Assembly (NCBI RefSeq): GCF_024281235.1
Contig: NZ_JAHWXY010000009.1
Span: 62,001-126,000 of the forward strand
DNA: 64,000 nt
Direction: 5' to 3'
Source of the DNA: Shinella daejeonensis
GTDB lineage: Bacteria > Pseudomonadota > Alphaproteobacteria > Rhizobiales > Rhizobiaceae
Part shown: one piece after another, positions 25,673 to 34,720 of the stretch
Numbering within the stretch: position 1 is the first letter of the stretch
Layout: every line of letters begins with the position of its first letter
Program-made: the position numbers and the translations under genes
The notes under the pieces: generated by a model
The model's database searches: none
What the model was told of the DNA's origin: nothing
Seen by the model: only the letters and a program-made list of their open reading frames with translations

Positions 25673-27118
25673 ATGTCGCTTTCAACAGCAATGAAGACTG
25701 CCCAGTCCAATTTCTCCAACGTGGGGCTGCAATCGGCTGTCGCGGCGAAGAACATTGCGAATGCAAGCAATCCGGCCTACGCCCGGCGCTCGGCCATGCT
25801 CGTCTCGGCGGCCTCGGGCGCTACGGTGGTGGAAACCCAGCGTGCCCAGAACGAGGCGCTGCTGAAGCAGAACCTGCTCAGCATTTCCAAGTCCAGCGCA
25901 CAGGATACGCTGCTTTCCGGCCTGACCCAGATCAAGATGATGCTGGGCGGCGAGGACTACGAGCTGTCGCCGGCCAACTATCTTGCGAAGTTGCGCGACG
26001 ACCTCCAGACCTATGCCGACAAGCCCAACGAGGCTTCGCTCGGCGAGACGGTCGTGGCCGGCGCCGCCGATGTGGTCCAGGCGCTGAACGGCACGTCGCA
26101 GGCGCTGCAAAAGCTGCGCGCCGAGGCGGATGCCGATCTTGCGACCTCCGTGAACGAACTCAACCGGTTCCTCAGGGAATTCCAGACCTACAACGATCAG
26201 GTACGGATAGGAACGGCGGCCGGAACGGACATCAATGACGCGCTCGACCAGCGCGACAAGCTGCTGACGCAGATTTCCGCCACCGTCGGGGTGAGCGCGG
26301 TCAAGCGGACGAACAACGACCTTGCACTTTATACCAGCGACGGCGCGGTGCTTTTCGAAACCGTCCCGCGCAGCGTCACCTTCGCGCCGACCTCCACCTA
26401 TACCGCCGCGGTAACCGGCAATCAGGTCTATATCGACGGTGTTCCGCTTCAGGCGGGTGCCGGCGGCAACACCAGCGCGCAAGGCGAAATGGCCGCGCTG
26501 CTGCAAATCCGCGACGAGGTCGCGCCCACCTTCCAGAACCAGCTCGATGAAATCGCCCGCGGTCTCATCGACATGTTCAGCGAAAGCATCGAGACGCCGG
26601 CGGGCTCCGGCACCTTCGTCGCCATGGACGGGCTCTTTACCCGCAACGGCATGGCCTCGGTCAACGCGCCGGGGCTGGCCGCGGTGATCGCCGTCAATCC
26701 GGCTGTCGTCACCGGTCAGGGGGGCAATCCCGTCCGGCTGCGCGACGGGATAAACGGTCCGTTGAACCCCGGCGGCGAGGCGAGCTTCTCCGGCCTGCTC
26801 AACGGCTATGCCACCGCTTTCGAGATGCAGCGGAGTTTCGATCCGTCCGCCGGCATCGACACCTCGGCCAATCTTCTCGCCTTCAGTTCCTCCTCCATCG
26901 GTTGGCTGGAGCAGTTGCGCAGTTCGGCAACGGCGGCAAGCGACGACAAGGCCGCCCTTCTCGGCCGGACCGAACAGGCGTTGCTCAGCGTGACGGCGGT
27001 CAGCCTCGATGAGGAGCTGTCGCTGCTGCTCGACCTGGAGCAGTCATACAAGGCGTCGGCGAAACTGCTCGCGGCGATCGACGAGATGATTTCAGCCCTG
27101 CTGCAAGCTGCGAGGTAA
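25673..27118 (+). CDS. flgK: Hook-filament junction protein 1, FlgK
   Basis: The 481-residue junction protein has the N-terminal helix MKTAQSNFSNVGLQSAVAAKNIANASNPAYARRSAML. The C-terminal helix is VSLDEELSLLLDLEQSYKASAKLLAAIDEMISALLQAA, the FlgK pattern. It is downstream of flgE by 43 bases and followed by flgL after 3 bases. It has no signal peptide, as expected for a type III substrate. Confidence 0.94.
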   Translation: MSLSTAMKTAQSNFSNVGLQSAVAAKNIANASNPAYARRSAMLVSAASGATVVETQRAQNEALLKQNLLSISKSSAQDTLLSGLTQIKMMLGGEDYELSPANYLAKLRDDLQTYADKPNEASLGETVVAGAADVVQALNGTSQALQKLRAEADADLATSVNELNRFLREFQTYNDQVRIGTAAGTDINDALDQRDKLLTQISATVGVSAVKRTNNDLALYTSDGAVLFETVPRSVTFAPTSTYTAAVTGNQVYIDGVPLQAGAGGNTSAQGEMAALLQIRDEVAPTFQNQLDEIARGLIDMFSESIETPAGSGTFVAMDGLFTRNGMASVNAPGLAAVIAVNPAVVTGQGGNPVRLRDGINGPLNPGGEASFSGLLNGYATAFEMQRSFDPSAGIDTSANLLAFSSSSIGWLEQLRSSATAASDDKAALLGRTEQALLSVTAVSLDEELSLLLDLEQSYKASAKLLAAIDEMISALLQAAR

Positions 27119-27121
27119 GTT

Positions 27122-28177
27122 ATGAAGACTTCATTCGTTTCGAACATGTCGCTTCAGACCTCGATGCGCCTGACGATCGCAAAGGCGCAGAACGAGCTTC
27201 TGAAGATGCAGGAGGAGGCCGTTACCGGTCGTCATTCCGACGTCGGCGTGGCGCTCGGCGCCAAGACCACGCGCACGCTCAATCTGCATCGCGACCTGCA
27301 GCGTCTGGAATCGCTGAAGAGCACCAACGGCCTGACGACGCAGCGTCTTGCCGCCTCGCAGGAGGCGCTCGGGCAGATGTCGGAGGCCGGAAACGCCGCG
27401 TTGGAAGTGTTGATCGCGCTGTCGGGCATGAGTTCCAGCGACCAGCTCAATCTGGCCAAAAGCAATATCGGCGATGCCATGTCGACCTTCACGGCGGCCG
27501 CCAATACGTCCTTCAGCGGCGAATACCTCTTTGCCGGCATCAATTCGGATGTGATGCCGCTCAAGAACTACCTGTCGACTGCGCCGGTCTCCGATGCGAA
27601 AGCCTCGTTCGATGCGGCGTTCCTGGCGCATTTCGGCTTCACCCAGGCGGACCCGGCGGTCTCCACGATCACGCCGGCCAACATGGAGGCCTTCATCGAC
27701 GGCCTCGAGGCGAGCTTCGACGGGCCGGATTGGCAAAGCGACTGGTCCAATGCCTCCAGCCAGAACATGCAGAGCCGCATCAGCCCGTCCGAGACCGTTC
27801 AAAGCTCCACGAACACCAATGCGCCGGGCATGCGCAAACTGGCTCTCGGCCTGATGATCGGCTACGAGCTGCTGACGCTCGACGTGTCCGAGGATACCCG
27901 CAAGACCGTCAGCGATGCGTCGATCGATCGCGTCAGCCAGGGGATCACCGGTGTCGACGCCGAGCGCAGCCGGCTCGGTGTTTCGCAGGCGCGGGTCAAG
28001 GAGGCGACGACGTCGCTTTCTGCGCAGGTCGCCATCCTCACCAACAGCATTCAAAACCTGGAATCGGTCGATACCTACGAAGCGGCGACGCGCGTGACCA
28101 CGCTGAAGTCGCAGCTTTCGCTCGCCTATACGCTGACGTCGCAGATCCAGAACCTGAGCCTGTTGAATTACCTCTGA
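27122..28177 (+). CDS. flgL: Hook-filament junction protein 3, FlgL
   Basis: The 351-residue protein resembles flagellin at both ends. The N-terminal SNMSLQTSMRLTIAKAQNELLKMQEEAVTGRHSDVGVALG and C-terminal SIQNLESVDTYEAATRVTTLKSQLSLAYTLTSQIQNLSLLNYL are characteristic of FlgL. It joins FlgK to the filament. It is paired with flgK and precedes flaF. Confidence 0.93.
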   Translation: MKTSFVSNMSLQTSMRLTIAKAQNELLKMQEEAVTGRHSDVGVALGAKTTRTLNLHRDLQRLESLKSTNGLTTQRLAASQEALGQMSEAGNAALEVLIALSGMSSSDQLNLAKSNIGDAMSTFTAAANTSFSGEYLFAGINSDVMPLKNYLSTAPVSDAKASFDAAFLAHFGFTQADPAVSTITPANMEAFIDGLEASFDGPDWQSDWSNASSQNMQSRISPSETVQSSTNTNAPGMRKLALGLMIGYELLTLDVSEDTRKTVSDASIDRVSQGITGVDAERSRLGVSQARVKEATTSLSAQVAILTNSIQNLESVDTYEAATRVTTLKSQLSLAYTLTSQIQNLSLLNYL

Positions 28178-28214
28178 TGACCGGAGGATACGGACACACA
28201 TGAAGGATGTCTGA

Positions 28215-28568
28215 ATGTACCAGTTTTCCTATGCCGAGATCATGGAGGAGGGCTCCGTCGTCTCCAGGGACCGGGAGCGGCAGGTTCTCGAACGGTCGAT
28301 CGCTCTCCTGAAGGTGGCGGCGGAAACGTCGGACGGGCGGTTGGGCAAGGACGCCATCGAGGCGATCTATTTCACGCGTCGGGTCTGGATCCGCTTCATC
28401 GAGGATCTCGGATCTTCCGAAAACCAGCTCGACGAGGAACTTCGGGCCAACCTGATTTCCATCGCCATCTGGATCCTCAAGGAAATCGAAAAGATCCGCA
28501 GGCGCGAATCCGACAATTTCCAGGGCATTATCGATATCACCACCATCATCAAGGATGGCATCAAATGA
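28215..28568 (+). CDS. flaF: Flagellin synthesis regulator FlaF
   Basis: The 117-residue cytoplasmic helical protein matches FlaF in [13 protein letters not shown]...[16 protein letters not shown]...[10 protein letters not shown]-like order (here [44 protein letters not shown]). In alphaproteobacteria, FlaF is needed for flagellin synthesis and acts opposite to FlbT. The stop overlaps the flbT ATG (ATGA), a conserved pairing. Confidence 0.93.
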   Translation: MYQFSYAEIMEEGSVVSRDRERQVLERSIALLKVAAETSDGRLGKDAIEAIYFTRRVWIRFIEDLGSSENQLDEELRANLISIAIWILKEIEKIRRRESDNFQGIIDITTIIKDGIK

Positions 28569-29011
28569 AAAGCACGCTGCGTATATCGCTGAAATCCGGT
28601 GAGCGCATCTTCATCAACGGCGCGGTTCTGAGGGTCGATCGCAAGGTGGCGATCGAGTTCCTGAACGACGTGACCTTCCTTCTGGAAAATCACGTTCTCC
28701 AGCCGGAGCAGGCCACGACCCCGCTGCGCCAGCTCTATTTCATCGCGCAGATGTCGCTGATCAATCCGGAAGGCGCCGAACAGTCGACCGCGCTGTTCCG
28801 CAAGTCCGTGCTGATGCTGCTGTCCTGCTTCCGCAACGAGGAAGTGCTGGCCGAACTGAAGCGCGTCGACGGACTGGTCGCGCAGGGGCGCGCCTTCGAA
28901 GCGCTGAAGGCCATCCGCGCGCTCTATCCGATCGAGGAGCGCGTCCTCAGCAATCAGGAACTGCCGCCGGCGACGATCGAGCAGATCCGCAAGGAGATCG
29001 CACCATGGTAA
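28565..29011 (+). CDS. flbT: Flagellin mRNA regulator FlbT
   Basis: The 148-residue protein has the FlbT signature [61 protein letters not shown]. FlbT is a post-transcriptional regulator that in Caulobacter binds the 5' leader of flagellin mRNA. It overlaps flaF at its start and flgD at its end. Confidence 0.94.
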   Translation: MKSTLRISLKSGERIFINGAVLRVDRKVAIEFLNDVTFLLENHVLQPEQATTPLRQLYFIAQMSLINPEGAEQSTALFRKSVLMLLSCFRNEEVLAELKRVDGLVAQGRAFEALKAIRALYPIEERVLSNQELPPATIEQIRKEIAPW

Positions 29012-29415
29012 CGCCCGTTTCCGGTTCGGATGCCTATTCCCCGACGGTCTCCGCCACGCAATCGTCCGGCGACGCCAGCGCGGCGGCGCTCAACTATGAA
29101 AGCTTCCTGAAGCTTCTCGTCGCGCAGATGAAGAATCAGGATCCGACCGAGCCGATGGACGCGGCCCAGCAGATGGCGCAGCTCGCCACCTTCTCGCAGG
29201 TCGAACAGACCATCAAGACGAACAAGAACCTCGAAAGCCTGCTCCAGCGCACGTCGTTGCAGGAGGCAAATTCGGTTATCGGTCGCACCGTCACCAGCCA
29301 GGACGACAAGATTTCTGGCGTCGTGACCTCGGTCACGCTATACACGGACGGTATTGTGGCGACGCTTGAGTCGGGTGAAAAGCTTGTCATCGGACCGGGC
29401 GTGAAGGTGAGCTAG
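29005..29415 (+). CDS. flgD: Hook-capping scaffold FlgD (short form)
   Basis: The 136-residue protein contains the conserved FlgD N-terminal region ([52 protein letters not shown]) and a short C-terminal beta segment ([42 protein letters not shown]). It lacks most of the Ig/FnIII-like domains present in the roughly 230-residue enteric FlgD. The ATG at 29005 has AAGGAG upstream and overlaps flbT by 7 bases. This short form is usual in rhizobia as far as I know. Confidence 0.9.
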   Translation: MVTPVSGSDAYSPTVSATQSSGDASAAALNYESFLKLLVAQMKNQDPTEPMDAAQQMAQLATFSQVEQTIKTNKNLESLLQRTSLQEANSVIGRTVTSQDDKISGVVTSVTLYTDGIVATLESGEKLVIGPGVKVS

Positions 29416-29421
29416 ACAACC

Positions 29422-29688
29422 GTGAATGAGGCCGACGCCCTCGACATCGCGCAGGCCGCCATCTGGACGGTGATCGTCTCCGCCGGACCGGCGGTGCTGG
29501 TCGCCATGATCGTCGGCGTCGCCATCGCCCTGGTCCAGGCATTGACGCAGGTGCAGGAAATGACCCTGACCTTCGTTCCGAAGATCCTGGCGATCATGGT
29601 GACGATCGCCATTTCCGCGCCCTTCATAGGCGCGCAGATTTCCATCTTTACGAATCTCGTCTTCTCGCGCATCGAAAGCGGTTTCTGA
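29422..29688 (+). CDS. fliQ: Flagellar export gate protein FliQ
   Basis: The 88-residue protein has two membrane helices (about 12-40 and 50-78), including ALDIAQAAIWTVIVSAGPAVLVAMIVGVAIALVQALTQVQEMTLTFVPKI, diagnostic for FliQ. It starts at a GTG 6 bases after flgD. It forms the export channel with FliP and FliR. A shared promoter motif follows before flhA. Confidence 0.93.
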   Translation: MNEADALDIAQAAIWTVIVSAGPAVLVAMIVGVAIALVQALTQVQEMTLTFVPKILAIMVTIAISAPFIGAQISIFTNLVFSRIESGF

Positions 29689-29712
29689 CCCTCCCGGTCC
29701 GGCTGCTGCCAC

Positions 29713-29739
29713 CCTCGCGCAAGTTTCACCCTGTAGGTC
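29713..29739 (+). promoter_or_regulatory. Candidate flagellar promoter motif upstream of flhA
   Basis: CCCTCGCGCAAG, 10 bases, then TAGG, ending 67 bases before the chosen flhA ATG. It is one of the best copies of the recurrent motif. Its presence suggests that flhA-fliR is also transcribed independently of the upstream flgE operon. Confidence 0.55.
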
Positions 29740-29804
29740 TCGCATGAAATGGCGGCGCGTCCGGCGCGCTGCTGCCTCTCATGACGAGACGGGAAGACGA
29801 TCAT

Positions 29805-31892
29805 ATGGCGCAAGTACCAGCACTCGATTTGCCGAAGGTGAGCCCGCGCGGCCGCGATATCGCGTTCGCCATCGGTATCCTGACGATCCTGTCGATCCTG
29901 TTCCTGCCCATCCCGCCGGCGATGATCGATATCGGGCTGGCCTTCTCCATCGCCTTCTCCGTCCTGATCCTCATGGTTTCGCTGTGGATCAAACGCCCCC
30001 TGGATTTCTCGTCGTTTCCCACGGTGCTGCTGATCGCGACGATGGTGCGTCTCGCCCTCAACATCGCCACCACGCGCGTCATCCTCTCGCATGGCAACGA
30101 AGGCCACGATGCGGCCGGCGGGGTGATCGCCGGTTTCGCCAGCCTCGTCATGTCGGGCGACTTCGTGATCGGCCTCATCGTCTTCCTGATCCTGATCGTG
30201 GTGAATTTCATCGTCATCACCAAGGGCGCGACGCGTATCGCCGAGGTGGGCGCGCGCTTCACCCTCGACGCCATTCCGGGCAAGCAGATGTCGATCGACG
30301 CCGACCTTTCGGCCGGTCTGATCGATGAGAAGGAGGCGCAGCACCGCCGCCGCGAACTGGAACAGGAAAGCTCGTTCTTCGGCTCCATGGACGGTGCGTC
30401 GAAATTCGTGCGCGGCGATGCGATCGCCGGCCTGATCATCACGGCCATCAATATCATCGGCGGCATCATCATCGGCTATTTCCGCCACGGCATGGAACTC
30501 TCGAAGGCGGCCGACGTCTTCGTCAAGCTGTCCGTCGGCGATGGCCTCGTGTCGCAGATCCCGGCGCTTATCGTCTCGCTGGCCGCGGGCCTCATCGTGA
30601 CGCGCGGCGGCACGTCGGGTTCGACCGATGAAGCGGTCATCAGTCAATTGAGCGGCTATCCCCGCGCGCTTCTGGTGGCCGCATTGCTGATGTTCCTGCT
30701 TGCCGTCATGCCGGGGCTGCCCTTCCTGCCGTTCACGGTGCTCGGCGGGGTCATGGCTCTCGGAAGCTGGGTCATCCCGCGCCGCATCGAGGAAGCCAAT
30801 CGCGCGCGCCGCGAGGATGAGGCGAAGCTTGCCCAGCAGACCCGCGAGCAGGAAAAGGATTCGGTGAAATCGGTGCTGAAGACGGCGGAAGTCGAGCTTC
30901 TGCTCGGCAAGCAGGTCTCCACCCGCCTCCTTGGCGCGCATCAGGAGCTGGCGTTCCGGGTCGGCAAGATGCGCAAGAAATTCGCGGCGCAATACGGTTT
31001 CGTCGTGCCGGAAATCAAGGTCTCCGACGATATCGCGATCCCGGACAAATCCTATCATATCCGCATTCATGGCACGACGATCGCCTCCAACGTCGTGCGC
31101 GTCGGCGAGGTTCTGGTGGTCACCGGCGGCGGGCGCAAGCCGAGCGTTCCGGGTGACGAGATCCGTGAACCGGCCTTCGGCATGCCGGCGGTTTCGGTGC
31201 TGGAGACTTTTGCCGACGATCTTCGTCGCGAGGGCTTCCACCCGATCGATAATGTCTCGGTGGTGCTGACGCATCTGTCGGAGGTCATCCGCAACAACCT
31301 GCCGCAACTGCTCTCCTACAAGGATGTGAAGGTCCTGATCGACCGGCTCGACCCGGAATATCGCAAGCTCGCCGACGAGATCTGCTCCTCGCACATGTCC
31401 TACTCCGGCTTGCAGGCGGTGCTGAAGCTGCTGCTGGCCGAGCGGGTGTCGATCCGCAACCTCCATCTCATCCTGGAAGCGGTCGCCGAGCTTGCGCCGC
31501 ATGTGCGCAAGACGGAGCAGATCGTCGAGCATGTCCGTATCCGCATGTCGCAGCAGATCTGCGGCGACCTTGCCGAAAACGGGGTGTTGCCGGTGCTGCG
31601 GCTCGGCAACCGCTGGGACACGGTGTTCCATCAGGCGCTCAAGCGCGATTCCAAGGGCGAGATCGTCGAGTTCGACATCGATCCGCGCCAGCTGGAGGAA
31701 TTCTCCGAGCAGGCGACGCGGGTCATCCGTGAATTTCTTGATCGTGGCACGCCCTTCGTGCTGGTCACATCGCCCGAATCCCGCTCTTATGTGCGCATGA
31801 TCATCGAGCGCCTCTTCGCCACATTGCCGGTCCTGTCCCACGTCGAACTCGCCAAGGGCATCGAGATCAAGATTCTCGGCTCGATCTCATGA
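29805..31892 (+). CDS. flhA: Flagellar export gate protein FlhA
   Basis: The 695-residue protein has an N-terminal membrane half with about eight hydrophobic segments (residues 15-310). The FHIPEP signature region is at about 130-160 ([43 protein letters not shown]). The C-terminal half is a cytoplasmic substrate-docking domain. The ATG at 29805 has GGGAAGA at good spacing. An upstream in-frame ATG at 29781 lacks a ribosome site and adds only eight residues. It overlaps fliR by 4 bases. Confidence 0.96.
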   Translation: MAQVPALDLPKVSPRGRDIAFAIGILTILSILFLPIPPAMIDIGLAFSIAFSVLILMVSLWIKRPLDFSSFPTVLLIATMVRLALNIATTRVILSHGNEGHDAAGGVIAGFASLVMSGDFVIGLIVFLILIVVNFIVITKGATRIAEVGARFTLDAIPGKQMSIDADLSAGLIDEKEAQHRRRELEQESSFFGSMDGASKFVRGDAIAGLIITAINIIGGIIIGYFRHGMELSKAADVFVKLSVGDGLVSQIPALIVSLAAGLIVTRGGTSGSTDEAVISQLSGYPRALLVAALLMFLLAVMPGLPFLPFTVLGGVMALGSWVIPRRIEEANRARREDEAKLAQQTREQEKDSVKSVLKTAEVELLLGKQVSTRLLGAHQELAFRVGKMRKKFAAQYGFVVPEIKVSDDIAIPDKSYHIRIHGTTIASNVVRVGEVLVVTGGGRKPSVPGDEIREPAFGMPAVSVLETFADDLRREGFHPIDNVSVVLTHLSEVIRNNLPQLLSYKDVKVLIDRLDPEYRKLADEICSSHMSYSGLQAVLKLLLAERVSIRNLHLILEAVAELAPHVRKTEQIVEHVRIRMSQQICGDLAENGVLPVLRLGNRWDTVFHQALKRDSKGEIVEFDIDPRQLEEFSEQATRVIREFLDRGTPFVLVTSPESRSYVRMIIERLFATLPVLSHVELAKGIEIKILGSIS

Positions 31893-32641
31893 TCGAGGAT
31901 CCGCAGGGCACGGTGCTGGCGCTTTTTGCCGCCTTCTGTCGTGTCGGCGGCTGTTTCATGCTGCTGCCGGGGTTCGCCTCGGCGCGGATCGCCATGCAGG
32001 TTCGCCTGTTCCTCGCCGTCGCCGTCTCCATGGCGGTGCTGCCGCTCATGTGGGACACGATCTATCCGCGCGTTTCCGGTCCGGCGACGGGCTATGTCCT
32101 GCTCATCGTGCTCGAGACGCTGACCGGGGCGACGATCGGCCTGATCGCCCGCTTCTACGTGCTCGGCCTGCAATTCGCCGGAACGGGCCTGACCATGATG
32201 ATCGGTTTCAATGCGCCGCCGACGCAGGACGTGCTGGAGGATGCGGCGGCGAACCAGTTGACCAATCTTCTGTCTTTCTGCGGCCTGATGGTGCTCTTCC
32301 TGTTCGATTTCCACCATATCGTGATGCGGGCGCTGATCGATTCCTACACTGTCATGCCGCTTGGCGCCGGGTTCAACCCGCAAAGCGCGCTGATCACGCT
32401 GACGGATACGCTGGCGCAAACCTTCATGATCATGCTGCGGCTGGCGAGCCCGTTCATTCTCTATGGCCTGGTCTTCAATATCGCCATCGGCCTCATCAAC
32501 AAGCTCGCGACGCAGATCCCGATCTATTTCATCTCGCTGCCCTTCATCATCTTCGGAGGCCTTTTCCTGATGTATTTCGGCATTTCCTCGATGCTGGAAA
32601 TCTTCGCCAACGGTTTTCTCATCGTGTTTCGCGGGGAGTAG
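31889..32641 (+). CDS. fliR: Flagellar export gate protein FliR
   Basis: The 250-residue protein has about six membrane helices and the FliR pattern ([65 protein letters not shown]). It completes the FliPQR channel. It overlaps the flhA stop and is followed after 7 bases by a small coiled-coil gene. Confidence 0.95.
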   Translation: MIEDPQGTVLALFAAFCRVGGCFMLLPGFASARIAMQVRLFLAVAVSMAVLPLMWDTIYPRVSGPATGYVLLIVLETLTGATIGLIARFYVLGLQFAGTGLTMMIGFNAPPTQDVLEDAAANQLTNLLSFCGLMVLFLFDFHHIVMRALIDSYTVMPLGAGFNPQSALITLTDTLAQTFMIMLRLASPFILYGLVFNIAIGLINKLATQIPIYFISLPFIIFGGLFLMYFGISSMLEIFANGFLIVFRGE

Positions 32642-32648
32642 GGAGCGG

Positions 32649-33041
32649 ATGGACAAGACCCGTTCGCAAAAGCTGAAGCGGCTCGTCGCCGTGCAGCGCC
32701 ATCTGGAAAGAATGGCCGAGATCGAGCTTGCCGGCACCACCCGCCAGCGCCGGGAGGTGGCCGAAACCATGGAGGCCGTGGTGGGCGCGATCAACTCGCT
32801 TGATCCCGTGCACCGCAATTTCTCGAAGATCTATTCGGGCAACTACAACCGGCTTCAGCAGACGGATCAGATGTTGGCCAACGTCCAGCAGATGCACGAG
32901 ATGCGCGTCCTGCGCGAACGTACCAAGGGCGATCGCATGGAGGAGCGCATGCGCGAGGCGCGCGCCGTGGAGGATCGCGACGCGGCCGATACGTCGATCT
33001 ACGATCTGATCGACCAGTTCGTTTCCTACAGGAAGCCGTGA
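32649..33041 (+). CDS. Small coiled-coil protein, candidate FliJ equivalent
   Basis: The 130-residue, highly charged, almost entirely helical protein has no signal or membrane segment. It opens RSQKLKRLVAVQRHLERMAEIELAGTTRQRREVAETMEAVV and continues with a second long helix around 85-115, suggesting an antiparallel hairpin. Size, charge and position directly after fliR fit FliJ, the export-ATPase stalk/chaperone, which is otherwise not visible here. GGGAGCGG precedes the ATG. I recognise no family with certainty; the FliJ role is inferred from architecture and context. Confidence 0.6.
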   Translation: MDKTRSQKLKRLVAVQRHLERMAEIELAGTTRQRREVAETMEAVVGAINSLDPVHRNFSKIYSGNYNRLQQTDQMLANVQQMHEMRVLRERTKGDRMEERMREARAVEDRDAADTSIYDLIDQFVSYRKP

Positions 33042-33072
33042 ACGGGGTTTCGCCTTGCCGCTGCGCCACCAG

Positions 33073-33100
33073 CCTCCGGTAAGCTTGGACAGCGATAGTC
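33073..33100 (+). promoter_or_regulatory. Degenerate copy of the flagellar promoter motif before the FlgJ-like gene
   Basis: CCTCCGGTAAG, then CTTGGACAGCGA and TAG. It resembles the 18058 copy (CCTCGCACAAG-TTTGGAC) but carries two extra bases before TAG and differences in the first half. It lies in the 203-base gap before the rod-binding gene. Weak support. Confidence 0.25.
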
Positions 33101-33244
33101 ACTGCGAGACGATGACGGCGCTGCCTGAAAACGCCTGGTGGCGGTAGGGCGGACCGGGATGTCCGGAATGGTCGTGGGACCGGCAAAGCCGTCATGAGGA
33201 TGGAGCGACCGGTTGGCAGGATTCACCTGAAAGGCTTTGAAGAC

Positions 33245-33796
33245 GTGGCAATTTCACCCCCCAGCGATTTGGTGCTCGATGTCGTGCGCGCCGCCGATCC
33301 GGCCCAGGTGCAGGAAGCGCAGGCCAGGCTGAAGGCCAATCACGCGGCTTTCGCGTCGAAGAGCCTCGCGGATGCCGGCGCCGGATTCCAGGCGGCTGTC
33401 GGCGTTCTCAATCGTGACACGGCCGCCCGCGCCACGGATGGCGCGCCGCCGGCGGCCGGGAAAACCGTCGTGCCGGAGCACCTGCACAAGTTCGAGGCGA
33501 TGGTGTTGCAGAATTTCGTGAAGTCGATGCTGCCGGCGGAAAGCGAAGGCGTCTACGGCAAGGGAACAGCCGGCGAGATGTGGCGCGGCATGCTCGCCGA
33601 CCAGCTGGGCGAGATGATCGCCAAGGGAGGCGGGATCGGGATCGCCGAAAGCCTCGCGAAGAGCAGCGGCATCGGGGCGGCGTCCCGTGGAGAGCCGGAC
33701 ACCGACCGTATCGCCAGCGGGCTGATCCAGTCGCTCCAGCGCCAGGCCTTCGCCGACCTGACGCCGGGCATCAAGGACGACAACAAGAAAGCATAA
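33245..33796 (+). CDS. FlgJ-type rod-binding protein (no muramidase domain)
   Basis: The product is 183 residues from a GTG at 33245 (reading (M)AISPPSDLVLDVV). In-frame ATGs at 33194 and 33200 would add 15-17 residues of unconvincing sequence. The region at about 82-145 (LHKFEAMVLQNFVKSMLPAESEGVYGKGTAGEMWRGMLADQLGEMIAKGGGIGIAESL) matches the FlgJ N-terminal rod-cap domain. The muramidase half of enteric FlgJ is absent; the lytic transglycosylase at 22724-23302 probably replaces it. It starts a three-gene unit with the next two genes. Confidence 0.82.
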   Translation: MAISPPSDLVLDVVRAADPAQVQEAQARLKANHAAFASKSLADAGAGFQAAVGVLNRDTAARATDGAPPAAGKTVVPEHLHKFEAMVLQNFVKSMLPAESEGVYGKGTAGEMWRGMLADQLGEMIAKGGGIGIAESLAKSSGIGAASRGEPDTDRIASGLIQSLQRQAFADLTPGIKDDNKKA

Positions 33797-33811
33797 GCGG
33801 AGAACGATAAA

Positions 33812-34180
33812 ATGGAACAGTCCAGCAACGAACTGCGGATCCGCACCGTCCTCGGACGGCTCGAAACCATCATCGACAGCGAGAACGCCAATATCGGCAA
33901 CGATCCGGCCTTTGACCTTTCGACATCCAATGCCCACAAGAGCCGCTGCCTCTACGAACTGGCGATGCTGTCGCGTGACGTCGCTGTCGAGGACGTGCCG
34001 GCCGCCTTCTCGACGCAGCTTGCGCGGGTGCGCGAAAAGCTGGCGGTCAATGCCCAGCGCGTTTCCGCCCAGCTGGAGGCGGTGCGCGCCGTCGTGTCGC
34101 TCCTGAAGAACGCCGTCCAGGACCTTGAGGCCGACGGCACCTATTCGCAGGAACAGTTCCGCCTGGGCTACCAGCCATGA
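33812..34180 (+). CDS. FlgN-like putative flagellar export chaperone
   Basis: The 122-residue cytoplasmic helical protein (RIRTVLGRLETIIDSENANIG...KSRCLYELAMLSRDV...LARVREKLAVNAQRVSAQLEAVRAVVSLLKNAVQDLEADGTYS) has the length and two-long-helix layout of FlgN-type chaperones for FlgK/FlgL. It sits 15 bases after the rod-binding gene and overlaps the next gene by 4 bases. The family assignment is tentative, based on architecture and flagellar context. Confidence 0.6.
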   Translation: MEQSSNELRIRTVLGRLETIIDSENANIGNDPAFDLSTSNAHKSRCLYELAMLSRDVAVEDVPAAFSTQLARVREKLAVNAQRVSAQLEAVRAVVSLLKNAVQDLEADGTYSQEQFRLGYQP

Positions 34181-34689
34181 TCAAGCTTGTCGGCACCGGC
34201 GTCTGGGTGCTCGCCATCACGCTTGCATCGGTCTACGTCTCGCTGAAGATGGCCGCCACGCCGAAGGATGACGCCGAGGCCGCCGCGCGCGCGGCAGCCC
34301 TGGAGTTCGTGACCGGCTATGTGACGACGGTGCCGGTCCTCGGGGAAGGGGGCGTCAAGGGCTACCTGATGACGCGCCTTGCCTATAAGGCGAACAAGGA
34401 ACTGGCGGAAAAGCAGGTCGTGCCGCTGCCCCAGATGATCACCGACGAGCTTTATACGCTGCTCCTCGGTAACCGGCTGATCGACGTCGCGGACACCGGA
34501 TCATTCGATCTCGATGTCTTCCGCACTACCGTCAGGGACGGGCTGAACAAGCGTTTCGGCGCGGAGGTGATCGACGAGGTCTTCGTGGAGCAGATCGATT
34601 ACCTGACCACGGCCGGGATCGCGCATCCCTCTCCCAGGCAGGGCGTGACGATCGCTCGCGGCAGCGTGCCCGCCGAAAGCGGCGATTGA
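34177..34689 (+). CDS. Single-pass membrane protein at the end of the flagellar cluster
   Basis: The 170-residue protein has one N-terminal membrane segment (about 4-25, LVGTGVWVLAITLASVYVSLKM) and a periplasmic domain. That domain includes VKGYLMTRLAYKANKELAEKQVVPLPQMITDELYTLL and, near the end, RDGLNKRFGAEVIDEVFVEQIDYL. This layout is reminiscent of FliL-type domains, whose last strand often carries such a motif, but similarity is too slight to claim. It is translationally coupled to the FlgN-like gene (ATGA). Confidence 0.6.
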   Translation: MIKLVGTGVWVLAITLASVYVSLKMAATPKDDAEAAARAAALEFVTGYVTTVPVLGEGGVKGYLMTRLAYKANKELAEKQVVPLPQMITDELYTLLLGNRLIDVADTGSFDLDVFRTTVRDGLNKRFGAEVIDEVFVEQIDYLTTAGIAHPSPRQGVTIARGSVPAESGD

Positions 34690-34720
34690 GGCCGTATCGC
34701 GGGTAGATCTCCGCTTTGCG

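Noticed and set aside
29412-31841. An 809-codon minus-strand frame opposite flhA
   Set aside because: Antisense shadow of flhA with low-complexity Asp/His/Arg composition and no ribosome site; flhA is unambiguous.
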